DNA from: Meconema thalassinum
Lineage: Eukaryota > Arthropoda > Insecta > Orthoptera > Tettigoniidae
DNA length: 64,000 nt
Reading direction: 5' to 3'
Assembly (NCBI GenBank): GCA_946902985.2
Contig: OX336397.1
Location: 183,586,813-183,650,812, forward strand
The position numbers and the translations under genes are program-made. Positions 19,313-30,935 of the stretch are shown piece after piece (within the stretch, counting starts at the first letter, position 1; the number at the start of each line of letters is the position of its first letter). The notes under the pieces were generated by a model. The model was given only the letters and a program-made list of their open reading frames with translations. It ran no database searches and had not been told where the DNA came from.

Positions 19313-20809
19313 AGCCTATTTTCATTTATTAATAAAATAGGCTAATGAGATCACCTTTTGTCCGTGTGTCTGTCTGTGTGTACGTGTGTGTGTGTGATGG
19401 CATGTGTCCCCTAATAACTTCTAAACAGCTGGAGCTATTTCAATGAAACTCGCTAAGTTCATAGCACTATTCCGGAAAACCCCGCCCGTGCCCTTCAAAT
19501 TGTTTTACGCCTCACCAATCCAACATGGCGGCTGTGCGAAATATTTCACCAGCATTCAATATCTCCGAAACTATTACCGATATCACCCTGGAATATATTA
19601 CGGTGATAAAGGGAACAACTAGAAGTTCACTTATGTTACTTTTGAAAATCTGGTAACTACAAACCTAACATGGCAGCCAAGCGAAATTGTGACTTTTAAA
19701 TAGACGTTTATCGCGATTTAACCAACCAAACGCAATAAAACTTGGTACAGTATATGTTTATACATATTGTAATGCACTGACATCTAACTTCGTTCAATTG
19801 TTTACATAACCTCAAAATGGCGGCTGTGTGAAATAATTCACCGGCATTTTATGTCTCTGAAACTATTTGTGGTATCACCCTGAAATTTTGTACGAAGATA
19901 AAGGGCACTACTGGAAGTTTATCTATAAGATTTTAAAAAACCGATTAACTACAAAACGATTATGGCGGCCAAGCGAATTTGAAAATTTTAAATAGACCTT
20001 TCTCGCGATTAAATGATCCAAACGCAATGAAACTTCGTACAGGAAATGTTTATACACATTGTAATTCACAGGTATTTAATTTTGTTCAATTGTTTACATA
20101 ACTTCAAGATGGCGGCTGCACGAATTTTAAAAATAAGTTTTTATTTCTTGTGTCGTAATCATGAGATCGAAGTGAAAGTTTGAATAATGAACCTACGCAG
20201 TAATTTTTCTTTAATGGTACGTGACTCTATGGCCTATACATATAACAATCCAACATGGCGGCTGTCCGAAAAATTGAGATGGATCTCAATATCTACGAAT
20301 CTATTACAGCAATCAAACTGAATTTTTAATGTTCATAGGGGCTATAAACATAAGTTCACCTATATGACTTTCAATAACCTGGTGATCACAAATCCAACAT
20401 GGCGTCGACGCGAAGTATAAATATTCACATGGTCGTTCCTCGCATTTTAACCGTCCGAGTGCAGTGACACTTGGTACAGTAAATCCTTATACAAATGTTA
20501 ATCCACTGGCATCTAATTTTTTCAATTGTTTCCTTATCCACAAGATGGCAGCGGTGCGAAATTTAAAAATCTCATTTTTACTTTTTGTGTGCTTATCATG
20601 CGATTGAAGTTTGAATGCTACACGTACACAATAATCTTCATGTAACAGTACATAGCTATAAGCCAAGCCCTACATAAATATCCAACATGACGACCATCCG
20701 CAATATTTAGTCGGTTCTCAATATTTACTAATCTATTACAACAATCAAACTGAAATTTTGTATGTTGATAGAGGCAATTAACATTAAGTAGGATACATGA
20801 AAATAGGCT
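19313..20809 (+). mobile_element. 1.5 kb MITE-like element, copy A
   Basis: Bounded by a perfect 13-bp inverted repeat, AGCCTATTTTCAT at 19313 and ATGAAAATAGGCT at 20797. The left end can also form a hairpin (CCTATTTT ... AAAATAGG), followed by AATGAGATC and a GT-rich microsatellite. The interior holds four or five diverged direct units of about 290 bp, each with AACATGGCGGC-like, TTGTACA/GGTACAGTAAAT and CAATTGTTTACATAAC segments. There is no ORF. A second copy lies in inverse orientation at 51389-52910. It inserted into an older tandem array. Confidence 0.75.
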
Positions 20810-21420
20810 GTATAGTTCTTCACGGAAATACTTGTTGGATATTCACTCATCATCTCCCAGCCAAACCTATTGCAGTTAGAAACATGAAATTTTGGGGATG
20901 TGTTCATTGTATGTTGAAAACGTCCACTAAGGATGAATTTTTGGATATTCATGTACTAAATGGGTGTTAAGGGGGGGGGGTAAATCTGCTTTTCATTGAA
21001 TAACAATATCTCACGAGGTGTTTCATTTGGGGATGTGATACTCGGCATATAAACTAACCATTAAAAATAAGCAGACATGTGTCTAAGGGTTTTCTATGTG
21101 GTGTATATTATAAGGTGAAAGGAGTGAAAATTGGGGGTTGAAAGATTCTTAACGGAGCGTGTATGTCTTAAACGACATATGCGAGAAGTTTGAAACTCAG
21201 AGAAAAAAAATATTAGCTTAAAAATAAGTAAATAGGTGTTCAGCCGTTTTCTCATTAATTCAATTTAAGGGGCCCATGGGGAGGGGTGATATTCTGGGAA
21301 AATACAGGAAAGACAGTGTCCTAACTGATTGACTGACTCACTCACTCATCATCGCCAAACCAAAATTATTATTGATGTTAGAAATATGAAATTTTGGGGA
21401 TATGTATTTTTTATATATCT

Positions 21421-24400
21421 GTGAAAGTGAATAAGTTGAGATTTTCCGTCAGTGAGGACGATGACCAAACTATTCCACGCACGAGGAGAGAATAGAATCA
21501 ACGACCATCGACAGTGAGTTGAGTGTAATTTTCATTTATAAATGCACATCTATCTAAATAATAATTCACTGAGTGCACGAGTGTAAGTGCCGAATTTTTA
21601 CATGAATTTTGATGAATATTTTAGTGTGTTATTAACACCACATTTCTTCACGTGGCACATCAAACTAACGACCATGAGGTGCACAAAATGATATCAAATA
21701 TTGGTAATTCAAAACCATCTACGAGTGATTATGCTAGTAATTTGTGTAATATTCTTCGATGCACTTTATCTGCAATTTTCAGTGCTAGATTACTGTGATT
21801 TTCATTGATTGAGATCCAACCACTAGAATCTGTGATTGTCCACTAGCATCAGTGAAGCAGACCAGTGAAGGCCAATTTATTCTGTCTGCGATATTAGAGC
21901 CAGTGAGAATTGATCATACTGTGCTAACTATAACTTCAGTGAAAAACACGCGTGAATTTTTCAACATTTCTAACACCGTCAACCACGTGTAAAACTTGCT
22001 TACTACGCTGATATTAGTCAGTGTCATGGAGTAAGAACCCCATCATGTGAGGAATATTCTACGAAGAGACAACTACATCAAGGCAGGAGATCTGACCAAT
22101 TATTCTTTGGGAATTGGAGCCCAAGAAACCATCAACCCAATCGCTGACCATGAGAACGAGATCTTTGCTCGAGAGACCACAAGCAGAAGGAGGAGAATGG
22201 AATGGGATAAACACGATGCCCGAGTAGTTACTGGAATGATTGCCAACCATCCAGTTCTCTATAACACCATGATTTAATTGGATCTACTATAATGGTGACT
22301 GCAAAGTGAGTTTGTCTTCTATCTCATGTACGGGTTGATCTGTGGTGGAGTAGATAGTAGAAAATTAACCGAACTAGTGACACCAGATAGGTAGGAATTT
22401 TTAGTTAGAATGCTGTTTTACCACAGTGGATATTTCTATGGTGCATCTTGAAGGTGTTCGCAGGACGTCATGTCCTAGTTTTCTTGGATAGACATGACCA
22501 CAAATCATTTAGGTTTGGTCTGGTCGACCCTTCAAATGAGCCAACTTAGATTTTCAGCGATGGACAACCATCAATTCGTCATATTTTTGAGGCCCCATTC
22601 AGCAACACTTTCATTCACGCCACTGTACTATTTATTTTGGGCTTATTTGTGGCCGTATCATTGAATGACCAACAGAAGTCATTACCCTTATATTGTTATT
22701 AATTTAGACTGTTGATGTGAGCTCTGAAGCCACACAAGTTCAAGTAAGAACTAGTATGGGAGTTATAGTAAAGATGCAAGCCTAGCATCGAACCCCAGAT
22801 ACACTCCGTATCGTTTCCGACATCCTAGCAGTCTGTAAGATTGTCACATGTTATCAGATTTTCTTAGTGTCAAGGTTTGGGACACGTAAAAGTTTTGCAA
22901 TTGCCCACATGTAAATATGAGAGAAGTGGAATATCTTTATCCAAATCCTAAGCAATTTATTCTGAGTGGATTATCCTTCAAATATGTTCTTTGCAATTTT
23001 TCAAAATTGCCCTTGTTTATAATTCATATTTTTACGTGGTAGTGAAGCCACGAACTACTTTTTGCTATTTGTTATAATTTTTAAGCAAGCGTTATTCAGA
23101 TATAGACTTCTTTTAACTGAATTAACGTCTGTGTACGTGTAATTTATCGCCTGACGCGATGATGAGTTGAGTGTGTTTCGACACACCAGTGTCAAGGCTT
23201 TTAATGCAATGGATCCGAAACGCTCACTGCGAGACAACTTTTTACTGTTAGACGAGACGCGCATGCGTACTCCAATGTTTCACCGTGTGGAATGTATTGA
23301 TTATTTCCAGGTCATGGCTGTGTAGTTTTCTTATTGCAGTAATATGTTTGCTTACGTCATTATTCTAAATGTAACTTTAAAGCTTCAGAAAGCGAATGTT
23401 TGAGCACTATGGGAGAGTGCATTGTGTTGAAAAGAAGCTATTGTATATTATGAGAGATAACTTTGAAACCGTATTGAAGGCTTCTACCTAAGTGTTGAGC
23501 GCTCTTGATGCGCTGTCGTACAGGTGATAGTCCTGCGACCTATTCCAGAATTTTACCTGAAGACTGATAGGGAGAGCTTTGCGCCCCTACAGTGTTTGTT
23601 GCAAACTGAGTTTGATAACTTGTGTTATTGTGTTTTCCGGCCAGGTGTGAGTCAATGATGTTTAGAGATGTTCTTTGGTAGACTTCACACTATTTAAACC
23701 GAGGTGTCCACTGAGACTCGCCAGTATTCTTCATAAACCTACGACAATTTTATAATGCCTCTAAAAATAATAAGATCTCATTATTCTAAATAAGATGCTC
23801 ATAATGACTGTAATGACTTGCAAGTTAACGCGCACTGGCCGACTCCTTGGATTAGTCACATTCCCAACGGGAGATGACTTATAGACTTTTGATACACCAT
23901 TTTGGGACGACGGAGCTCGTTTGGACCATTAGTTCTCAACTGGTGGCACACGAGGCTCAAGTAACGTAAGACGTGATTTTGATCGCGCCGTTGCCAACAT
24001 AATTACATACTAGATGACCCAAGAATACAAACAGTGTTCTGGCGTGTACGCAGGTGCTTAATAAGAAGCTTTCTAAATGCTGTGTTTTACCTATTTATTT
24101 ATTTGTGTGATATTGTATGAAAACCCAATGTACCTTTAACTTGTAAGAGTGACTTGAATGTTTTTTTAACTGGTTGTCACATAGCTTTTGTCATAATTGT
24201 TTGATTGTTATGGTAGTAAGTCACCGTATACTTTGTTGTAATTGACAGGAATTAGCTAGATTATTAAATTGTTTAAAAATAAATATGGGGGTGGTACCAT
24301 CGTAAATTCTTTGATTATTATTGCTGTTAATTTAACTTCTTTTATAAGTAAACCGTTTCATCTGTGTAGGGTGTACTTTTCGTGCCACTGCCCTAGATTT

Positions 24401-24856
24401 GCTGTTTTTTCTTTCTTGTAATAAGATCTTGCGCGAGGGTTTTAACTTTCAATAAGTTTAGGATCTTCGACATTTATCTTTTTTTAATTAGCTTGCGGGA
24501 TTAGCCCGAAACAAACCCTCCGAAATAGGCTAAGTGTTTGTTGATTTTTTAAATAAATTTTACCTGACTTTACATAAGTGTGGATGTTATTATTTTGTAA
24601 TCTAAGTGTTTCTGCGGTGTATTTATTGGGTTCTTCGACATACCCCTTGTCTGCCCGATCGCCCCAGGATGCTGCATCTTTCGTGTGCACTGACCTATAG
24701 GAAGTATATCCAATCCTCTTCGGCACATGTGTTAGGATGATGAGTTGTCCGGGAAGTCATTGCGATTTGTGGCAACCCAAACAACTCGTCTGACGAACTC
24801 GGTATTCAAGAATTACAGTATATTCGAAAATTAAATTTATTACCGCAGCACGGGGA
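21421..24856. other. Long stretch without recognised genes
   Basis: A 76-codon plus-strand frame at 22047-22277 (rich in Arg/Glu/Asn) and an 80-codon minus-strand frame at 24484-24726 match nothing I know. CAGTGA-rich sequence at 21430-22000 and an AATAAA at about 24280 followed by TGGCAACCC near 24771 could be leader, LTR and primer-site remains of an LTR retrotransposon, but no paired LTR is seen. Confidence 0.35.
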
Positions 24857-25225
24857 ATGACTTCAGATATTAACGAGGAAGTTCAGATGGCTGAGTAAAT
24901 ATGCAGTAGGGAGCACTACGCTGAGAATTATGGAGAGCCTGCGAGTAACCGTATGACTTTACGCAAATTGATGGAAAATTCATGAGTGACGTAAATGCCA
25001 CTCTACAAAATTTATAACGATGAAAGATCGTTCAGAACATCTGTACAGGTCAGCGCCATGAAGAAAAGAAGCAGATGGAACCAGGGCAAACCCAGTTCAA
25101 TGCATGAAGAAGACAAAATTCGATTCACGAACGAGATCCCAGTTCGAGTCCCGAACGAGAATGGAATTGGAAGTACGAAGACGCATTTTGAGCAGTGGAA
25201 AGGAAGAAGTTCCAATCGCTGATAA
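24857..25225 (+). other. Possible decayed gag-like ORF
   Basis: Starting at an ATG near 24857, the frame reads MTSDINEEVQMAE and continues through several stops into an open stretch 24995-25222. The sequence is Lys/Arg/Asn/Glu-rich, reminiscent only in composition of retrotransposon gag. No zinc knuckle or protease is visible and no family is recognised. Confidence 0.2.
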
Positions 25226-25585
25226 TATCAGAGCAGTGAATGGTATTCCATCCGTTAATTTCTTCAAAAGCAGCTGAAACCAACACAAGGTAGATGGCGA
25301 CTTGAACTATTTAATTTTGCAGTAGAAATTTTGAATATCCATGAGAAACCATTTCTTAGACATTTTTCTATGTATTGATTTTTGTCATTTCACATTTTAG
25401 ATTTTTCAATTTTAGGAATTTGGATTAGGAGTTATTTTATATCGACGATATCGTTGGTATTTTGGATTTTTTCGACGTTGGAGAGGGATTTTGTCGTATT
25501 TTCGGTCTATGATTAATTTTAATGCTGGAGATTTCTATGACTCGTCAGTATTAATTTTAGGAATTAATTAAGAAAGTGAACACAC

Positions 25586-26298
25586 TTTAAATACCTCGGT
25601 TCCGTTATCACTTCAGATGGCGAAACGCTTCTCGATGCTCGTGCACGAGTTAACACAGCGTGGGTGAAGTGGCGCCAAGTCACAGGACTGCTGTTCGATA
25701 AGAAAGTACCTATCCCTTTGAAAGGGAAAGTTTACAAGTCCATGATACGACCAGTGGCACTTTACGGCACAGAATGTTGGCCAGCTTCAACCAAGCATGA
25801 ACAAGCCCTACACAGGAGTGCTGTTCGATCAGAAAGTACCTATCCCTTTGAAAGGGAAAGTTTACAAGTCCATGATACGACCAGTGGCACTTTACGGCAC
25901 AGAATGTTGGCCAGCTTCAAACAAGCATGAGCAAGCCCTACATGGAATTGAGATGAAAATGTTACGTTGGCCCATGGGTGTTACACGGCTTGATCATGTC
26001 AGGAATGAACATATCCGGAAACAGACGGGAGTTGCAGCCATTACCGATAAAATGAGAGCAACACGACTTCGGTGGTATGGGCATGTCACTAGAAGTGATG
26101 AGAACTCTGAGGAAAGAACAGCTCTCCAATACAATCCAGGAGGAAATCGACCCCGTGGACGTCCAAAGAAAAGATGGCTGGACTGAATCAAGGAAGACTT
26201 GGTGGTGTGGACTTAAACCTGAAGATGCCCTTGACAGGAAGAAGTGGCGAACAGCAACCAAACAAGCGAACCCTGCTCCATCGCGGGATACACGCTAG
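25586..26298 (+). pseudogene. LINE reverse transcriptase C-terminal remnant 1
   Basis: Non-LTR retrotransposon RT C-terminus on the plus strand: FKYLGSVITSDGE, YKSMIRPVALYGTECWP, MKMLRWPMGVTRLDHVRNE, RLRWYGHVTRSDE, NRPRGRPKKRWLD, ending PEDALDRKKWR...RDTR. The catalytic YADD part is missing (5'-truncated). A 130-bp internal tandem duplication (25681-25940) shifts the frame by one, and another shift occurs near 26190. It would have been the thumb and C-terminal region of an RT copying LINE RNA at the target site; this copy is dead. Confidence 0.85.
25681..25940 (+). repeat. 130-bp tandem duplication inside LINE remnant
   Basis: CACAGGACTGCTGTTCGAT at 25681 recurs as CACAGGAGTGCTGTTCGAT at 25811, and the two 130-bp blocks are almost identical. 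Because 130 is not a multiple of three, the duplication breaks the reading frame. The near identity shows it is later than the LINE insertion. Confidence 0.9.
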
Positions 26299-26406
26299 GA
26301 AAGAAGAATTAAGGAAGTGATAGGTATTTCAAGATTAAGATTCAAGTCAGGATTTTGCTATGTTGATGTTATAAAATGACTTTAGTTTGTTAGTTAGTTA
26401 TTCTTG

Positions 26407-26463
26407 TTGTTGTTGTTGTTGTTGTTTAAGGGGCGGAACTACGAGGTCATCTGCCTCTAAAAA
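26407..26463 (+). repeat. Short dispersed repeat (GGGGCGGAACTACGAGGTCA)
   Basis: (GTT)n followed by TTTAAGGGGCGGAACTACGA GGTCATCTGCC. Related copies are at 58715-58763 and 59068-59115, and a diverged one near 29500-29545. It looks like a conserved end of a SINE or other short element. Confidence 0.6.
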
Positions 26464-26775
26464 TAACTTTGATCATGTATACAGTTAGAGATGATTTTCT
26501 TGACGTATCAGACGGCAACAGCTGATCATTCGATGTCACGTAGGAGCATCTTGACTTTAACGGAAAACCGATAGATGTTTTGTTATTTCCATTTTGAAAG
26601 TGATCTGTAAAATTTGTATCAATTCCAATGGATGATGTTAAACATTTTGAGTGCAACATGAGTTTGCATTATGTTCTGAAAAGTAAATTTTAAGCATTGT
26701 TGAGTGCAACAATTAAGAACGATAAGCAGGGAGGACTGGAATGTATCACTATTAATTTATTATGAGTAATGTTGT

Positions 26776-28926
26776 CATCATCATCTTGTACAGTTGCCAG
26801 CCCCAGTCTGTTTGGAACATAAGCCTCGCCACTTAGTCCTTTCTTCCCACCACCTCTCCGCTGTCAGTCTGGTACAGTCCTCGCCTCTCTTCTTGACACA
26901 TTCCTCCACTCCTTTCAGCCATCTATCTCTTGGTCTTCCCCTTGGTCGTTTCTTCTGCATCTGCATCTCATGTATCCTCTTGGGAATCTTCTTCTCATCC
27001 ATTCTCTTTAAGTGTCCATACCACCTCAGTCTTGATGTCTCAATCCTACCTTGCAAGGGCTCCTCTTTCACCATTTCCCTGACCTTTTCATTCCTCACCC
27101 TGTCTCTTCTTGTTACTCCGATCCTACTTCGCAGGAACTTCATTTCACCTGCCTGTATTCTGCTTATGTCTCTTTTCTTCATTGTACACGTTTCTGAAGC
27201 ATAGGTCAGTATCGGGATATAGTAGCTTCTGTATAACACTTCCTTGCTTTTTTGTGGGACATCTTTATTCCACACTAAGCTCCTAATGCTTCTCAGAAAT
27301 GCTTCTGCCTGTCTGCCACGTTCCGTAATCTCTTTGTCATTTCTCCCATTTTCCTCCACTATACTTCCCAAGTACTTGAGACTTTCCACCTTCTTCAGCT
27401 GTCACCCTCCAAGTGTTATCCCACTCATTGGTCTGTCCTTTTTCCTGGTCGTTAACAGGATCTCACATTTACTGATGTTGAACTTCCATCCGTACTCTCC
27501 CACTGTTTCTTCCCAAGCCTTCAGTTGCTCCTGAATTTCCTCCTCCCTGTTTCCCCAGACCATAAGATCATCTGCAAACACCATTGCTTTCATCTTATCT
27601 TCTCCTATCTTTCCTGCTATCCGTGTCATTACCTCGTCCATAACCACAATAAAGAGAAGGGGTGACAGCGCACTACCCTGTTTCAGGCCACTCATTTGTC
27701 TGAACCAGTCTGTTCTTTCCCCTCCAATTTTCACACAACTCACACTTCCACAATACATCTCCTTCACTCTGCCTACAGTCCCTTTTTCCACTCCCATGTT
27801 TTCCATTGCTTTCCAAACCTTCTCCCTACACACACTATCATAGGCCTTTTCGATGTCCAGGAAGGCCATCAACAGATCCTCTCCAAATTCGTAGTGGTGT
27901 TCCTGGAGCTGTCTCACTGAAAATATGAGATCCACTGTTGATCTCCCAGGTCTGAAACCATACTGCTCCTCTCTCAATTTTCTCTCCACTTTGGCTCGTA
28001 TTCTACTTTCTAATATATTTTCATATATCTTGGCACAGTGAGGTATGAGTGTGACTCCCCTGTAATTTCTGCACTCCTTTCTGCTTCCTTTCTTAAATAT
28101 TGGGACAGTTTATCCTTTCTTCCAATCTTCTGGGGGTCTTTTTCTCCTTCCATATCACCCTCATCAGACGGTACAGCCACTGTTTCCCAACCTCCCCTGC
28201 TGCCTTCACCATTTCAACACTCACTTCATCCACACCCGGTGCCCTTCCTCCTTTCATCTTGTCTATAGCCATCTCCAGTTCTCTCCAATTCAGGTCCTTT
28301 TCCATTCCTATGTTGTCTTCTCCATCTTCCAATAAATTGTATTCCTCCCTATGACCATTTGGATTCAGCAAATCCTCAAAGTACTTTTTCCACACTGTCT
28401 TGAGTGTTTCTTTGTTGTGTACCTCATTCCCGTTTTTATCCATCATTACCACATCCTCTCGCAGACCTCTTCTCTTACTTTTGACCATCCCATAAAGTAC
28501 TTTATTATTTCCTCTGCTGTCTTCCTCCATCATCTCTGTCCACTTTACCATCCACTTCTTCCTCTCCTCTGCGACAATATTGTTTGCTTCTTTCTTCTTT
28601 ATCTTATAATCTTCCCTTGCCAGATCAGTTCTTTCCTGGAACCACACTCTGAAAGCCTTGTTCTTCCTTCCCACAGCTTCTTTTACTCTCTCATTCCACC
28701 ATGGTGTCTCTTTACACCGCTTTCTGTTGCTAGTTCTTCCACATACTGCCACTGCAGCTTCCACCATTGTGTTCTTGAATTGCTTCCATTCCTCTTCCCC
28801 TTTTTTAGGATTGTCTGTTGGCATCCTTTCCCTTATTATCTTCTGGAATTCTTCCTTGACTTCCTTTTCCTTGAGTTTCCATACTTTGATTCTCCTTTCC
28901 TGGTACTCGGTCCTCTTGCTATCCTT
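26776..28926 (-). mobile_element. 5'-truncated LINE insertion with 11-bp target-site duplication
   Basis: The direct repeat AGTAATGTTGT at 26765-26775 and 28927-28937 flanks exactly the LINE-coding region. On the minus strand the element ends in a GAT/ATG-repeat tail (26776-26795), typical of some LINE 3' ends. The 5' part with the endonuclease is missing. It is 2.15 kb long. It is the best-preserved LINE in the window. Confidence 0.9.
26781..28926 (-). pseudogene. LINE reverse transcriptase, remnant 2
   Basis: Reads right to left: pre-RT linker (TPWWNERVKEAVGRKNKAF), RT entry (DKMKGGRAPGVDEVSVEM), then after a frameshift near 28095 RT core with FGFRPGRS-like YGFRPGRSTVDLIF, FLDIEKAYDSV (first catalytic Asp), GLKQGSALSPLLF and FADDLMVWG (catalytic ADD), then an in-frame TGA at 27402, then SLKYLGSIVEENG, RLRWYGHLKRMDE and KKRPRGRPRDRWL. 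Only one frameshift and one stop were found in this stretch, so it is fairly young. The exact clade (jockey-, CR1- or RTE-like) is not decided here. Confidence 0.88.
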
Positions 28927-28937
28927 AGTAATGTTGT

Positions 28938-29470
28938 GAATTTTTAAATTCTTCGAAGTACTGCAAGTATGTGAAACATGTCTTAAGTAGGAGAGAGATA
29001 GTCAGCATATTTTAAGTGATGGAAGAACGCATTGTTGTAATATTGGAGCACGGTAGAAGCTATGATGTAGAAAGAATTATATTCCAATCGGTCATGGGGA
29101 CGTTGGGAATATTAGAAAAACTTGCACGGCTCTCCAGAAAAAAAATCATTTCTATTACTTTCTTAAAAGGGGAGAGTCTGGTAAAAAAACATAAGGTAAA
29201 ATGATGACAATTGTGAAAAAAATATTTTTTTCATTTTAATGACTTCATACCACTTGTTGTTCAGATGATCCTGTTAATTTTGGCATTTGTATGTTTAGAT
29301 GCCTTTAAGCGCCATTTTGAAATCGCATTGCACAGTGGGCTTGGAGCTTCCGTTGTGACAAATTATTCATTAGTGCAATTCTTTATGCAATATCATGAAA
29401 TAATATTTGTCTCAGATGTTGTATTTACATTGTGAAACAATACTATGGTAGCATTGTTGTTTTATGCTAT
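28938..29470. other. AT-rich stretch without recognised genes
   Basis: Only a 62-codon frame at 29016-29204 without recognisable features. Nothing else seen. Confidence 0.4.
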
Positions 29471-29483
29471 AGTTTCTCTGTTT

Positions 29484-29997
29484 GGTTGGTTCTTAAGTTT
29501 AGGGGCTGCGACAACGCGGTCATGTAGCCCCGTGTACTTTGTGTGTGTGTAGAATCTGTCTGATAACCGGTGTTAATTGTGATGACTGTGTTAGTGTGTG
29601 TTATCTGTTTTTTAATTTAAGTACTGCAACATAGAATTTTTCAAATAGTTCCTACTTTTTCCGCCAAACTCCACCGTCAACGACTACTGGGCCAAGTTCA
29701 GAACTTAGCTACTAGACGCAACCGCAGTCGGCTCTTGGCAACGAACGTAGAAACCAAAGAGCGTTGTTTTCATTCTTAACCTATCCAATTTAGATTCACA
29801 CAGGTGCAATTAGTGGAAGGTTCTTTAACATGCCATAAATCTATGACATGGGACCGCCGGCTTTATTTCCCTTCAAAAGAAGGCATACTGAGGGATTTTA
29901 ACGCTCTTAAAAATCCAACGGCTCCGGCCGGGTTTGAACCCGATATCTTGGGCATAGAAGCTCAGCATGCTACCGACTACGCCACCCAAGCCGCCTA
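29484..29997 (-). mobile_element. tRNA-derived SINE with 13-bp target-site duplication
   Basis: Flanked by AGTTTCTCTGTTT at 29471-29483 and 29998-30010. The minus-strand head (about 29996-29920) has an A box (TGGCGTAGTCGGTAGCA) and a B box (GGGTTCAAACCCG) like a tRNA gene. The body of about 430 bp extends leftward to a segment similar to the GGGGC...GGTCAT...GCCCC repeat. Confidence 0.8.
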
Positions 29998-30501
29998 AGT
30001 TTCTCTGTTTTATGATATGTTATTGTTGTGTTGCTTGGCAAAAGCTTATGAGTGACTTGCTATAAGGAAGCAGCCATTGCTGTTGGGGAGTTTGACTGCA
30101 CCTAACATAAAGAAATTGACTTCATACTACGTGAATGTCCTGAAAAAAAATCAAATGTGCAGGACATTAAATCTGCAGTGAACCTTACATTATACCACTA
30201 CATGAACACTGGTGACTAGGTCCCGGATGGTGATTCCGTAGAAAAGTTTTAAACATGCACTTAATATTTTCAAAACTGATTGTAATAAAGGACCTAAAAA
30301 TTCGAAAAAGCACTACGAAAAGAAGAAAATGATCTTATAGTAATAAACTCACCAATATTTCAAAAATTCGAAAAATGCCCTATAAGATGGAGAAAATGAT
30401 CTTATAATAATAAACTCACCAATATTTCAAAAATTGCATCTTAAGCTCAAACTGAAAAGTCAATCAAAATAGATTTCTAGCACTTAACAAAAGGTTTATG
30501 T
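29998..30501. other. AT-rich stretch without recognised genes
   Basis: It contains a roughly 60-bp local duplication (AAAAATTCGAAAAA...GAAAATGATCTTATA around 30297-30430). No coding signal. Confidence 0.4.
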
Positions 30502-30935
30502 TCACTTTAGTCTGAGTTGCACTGCACTGTTGTCAAATGTAAATGATCTGCGGTTATCAGCCAACAAGTTTTTATAACTCGAAAAGCTGCGTTCAACATC
30601 AACTGATGTGATCGGAGCGAACTTGAAGTGAGGAAGGTCATTTTCTGCTAAATCCTCCTCAATCCCATCCATGCAGTAGTTTTAACCAGAAGGAATGTCG
30701 GAGATTTTTCATAATGTTTTATAGCAGGTGTTTTTGTCCAGCACTTTTTTCAGTTTTGATGCAATACCCGCTGCAATTTCGCCACGATTGTTGCTAAGAA
30801 TAGTTTACACCTGGTTGATTAAGGAAATGGAATCGATATTCCAATATTTTAAATTATCTTGTATCAGCTACTAGCATCTTCTTAACTCTGAGAGTCGTAA
30901 TTCCCTCATATAAAGCTGTGACATGACTAAATTGG
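30502..30935 (-). pseudogene. hAT-family transposase C-terminal (dimerisation) remnant
   Basis: The minus-strand frame 30843-30502 reads through three in-frame stops and ends FKFAPITSVDVERSFSSYKN then LLADNRRSFTFDN. The SVDVERSFS-x-YK and DNRRSFTF blocks are the hallmark of the hAT dimerisation region and of CGG-binding-like proteins derived from it. Further upstream, in another frame, HVTALYEGITTLRVKKM at about 30880-30930 extends the similarity. hAT transposases dimerise through this region; the catalytic part is not seen. Confidence 0.75.

Larger units (their letters stand above)
18800..21420 (+). repeat. Tandem array of about 470-bp units, interrupted by a transposon
   Basis: Unit 1 runs from about 18806 to 19290 (ACTCATCATCGCC ... 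GTTAGAAACATGAAAT ... CCACTAAGGA ... ATACTCGGCATATAAAC). Unit 2 begins again near 19285 but is interrupted after CCACTAAGGAAGGATTTTT by the element at 19313-20809. A further unit runs about 20846-21330 and a partial one follows to about 21400. Units differ by many substitutions, so the array is old. Confidence 0.75.

Noticed and set aside
26794..27534. Plus-strand frames up to 136 codons opposite the LINE
   Set aside because: They are the complement of a well-supported LINE reverse transcriptase on the minus strand.
28351..28947. 198-codon Phe/Leu/Ser-rich plus-strand frame resembling a membrane protein
   Set aside because: It is the antisense of the LINE pre-RT region, whose minus-strand product has recognisable motifs.
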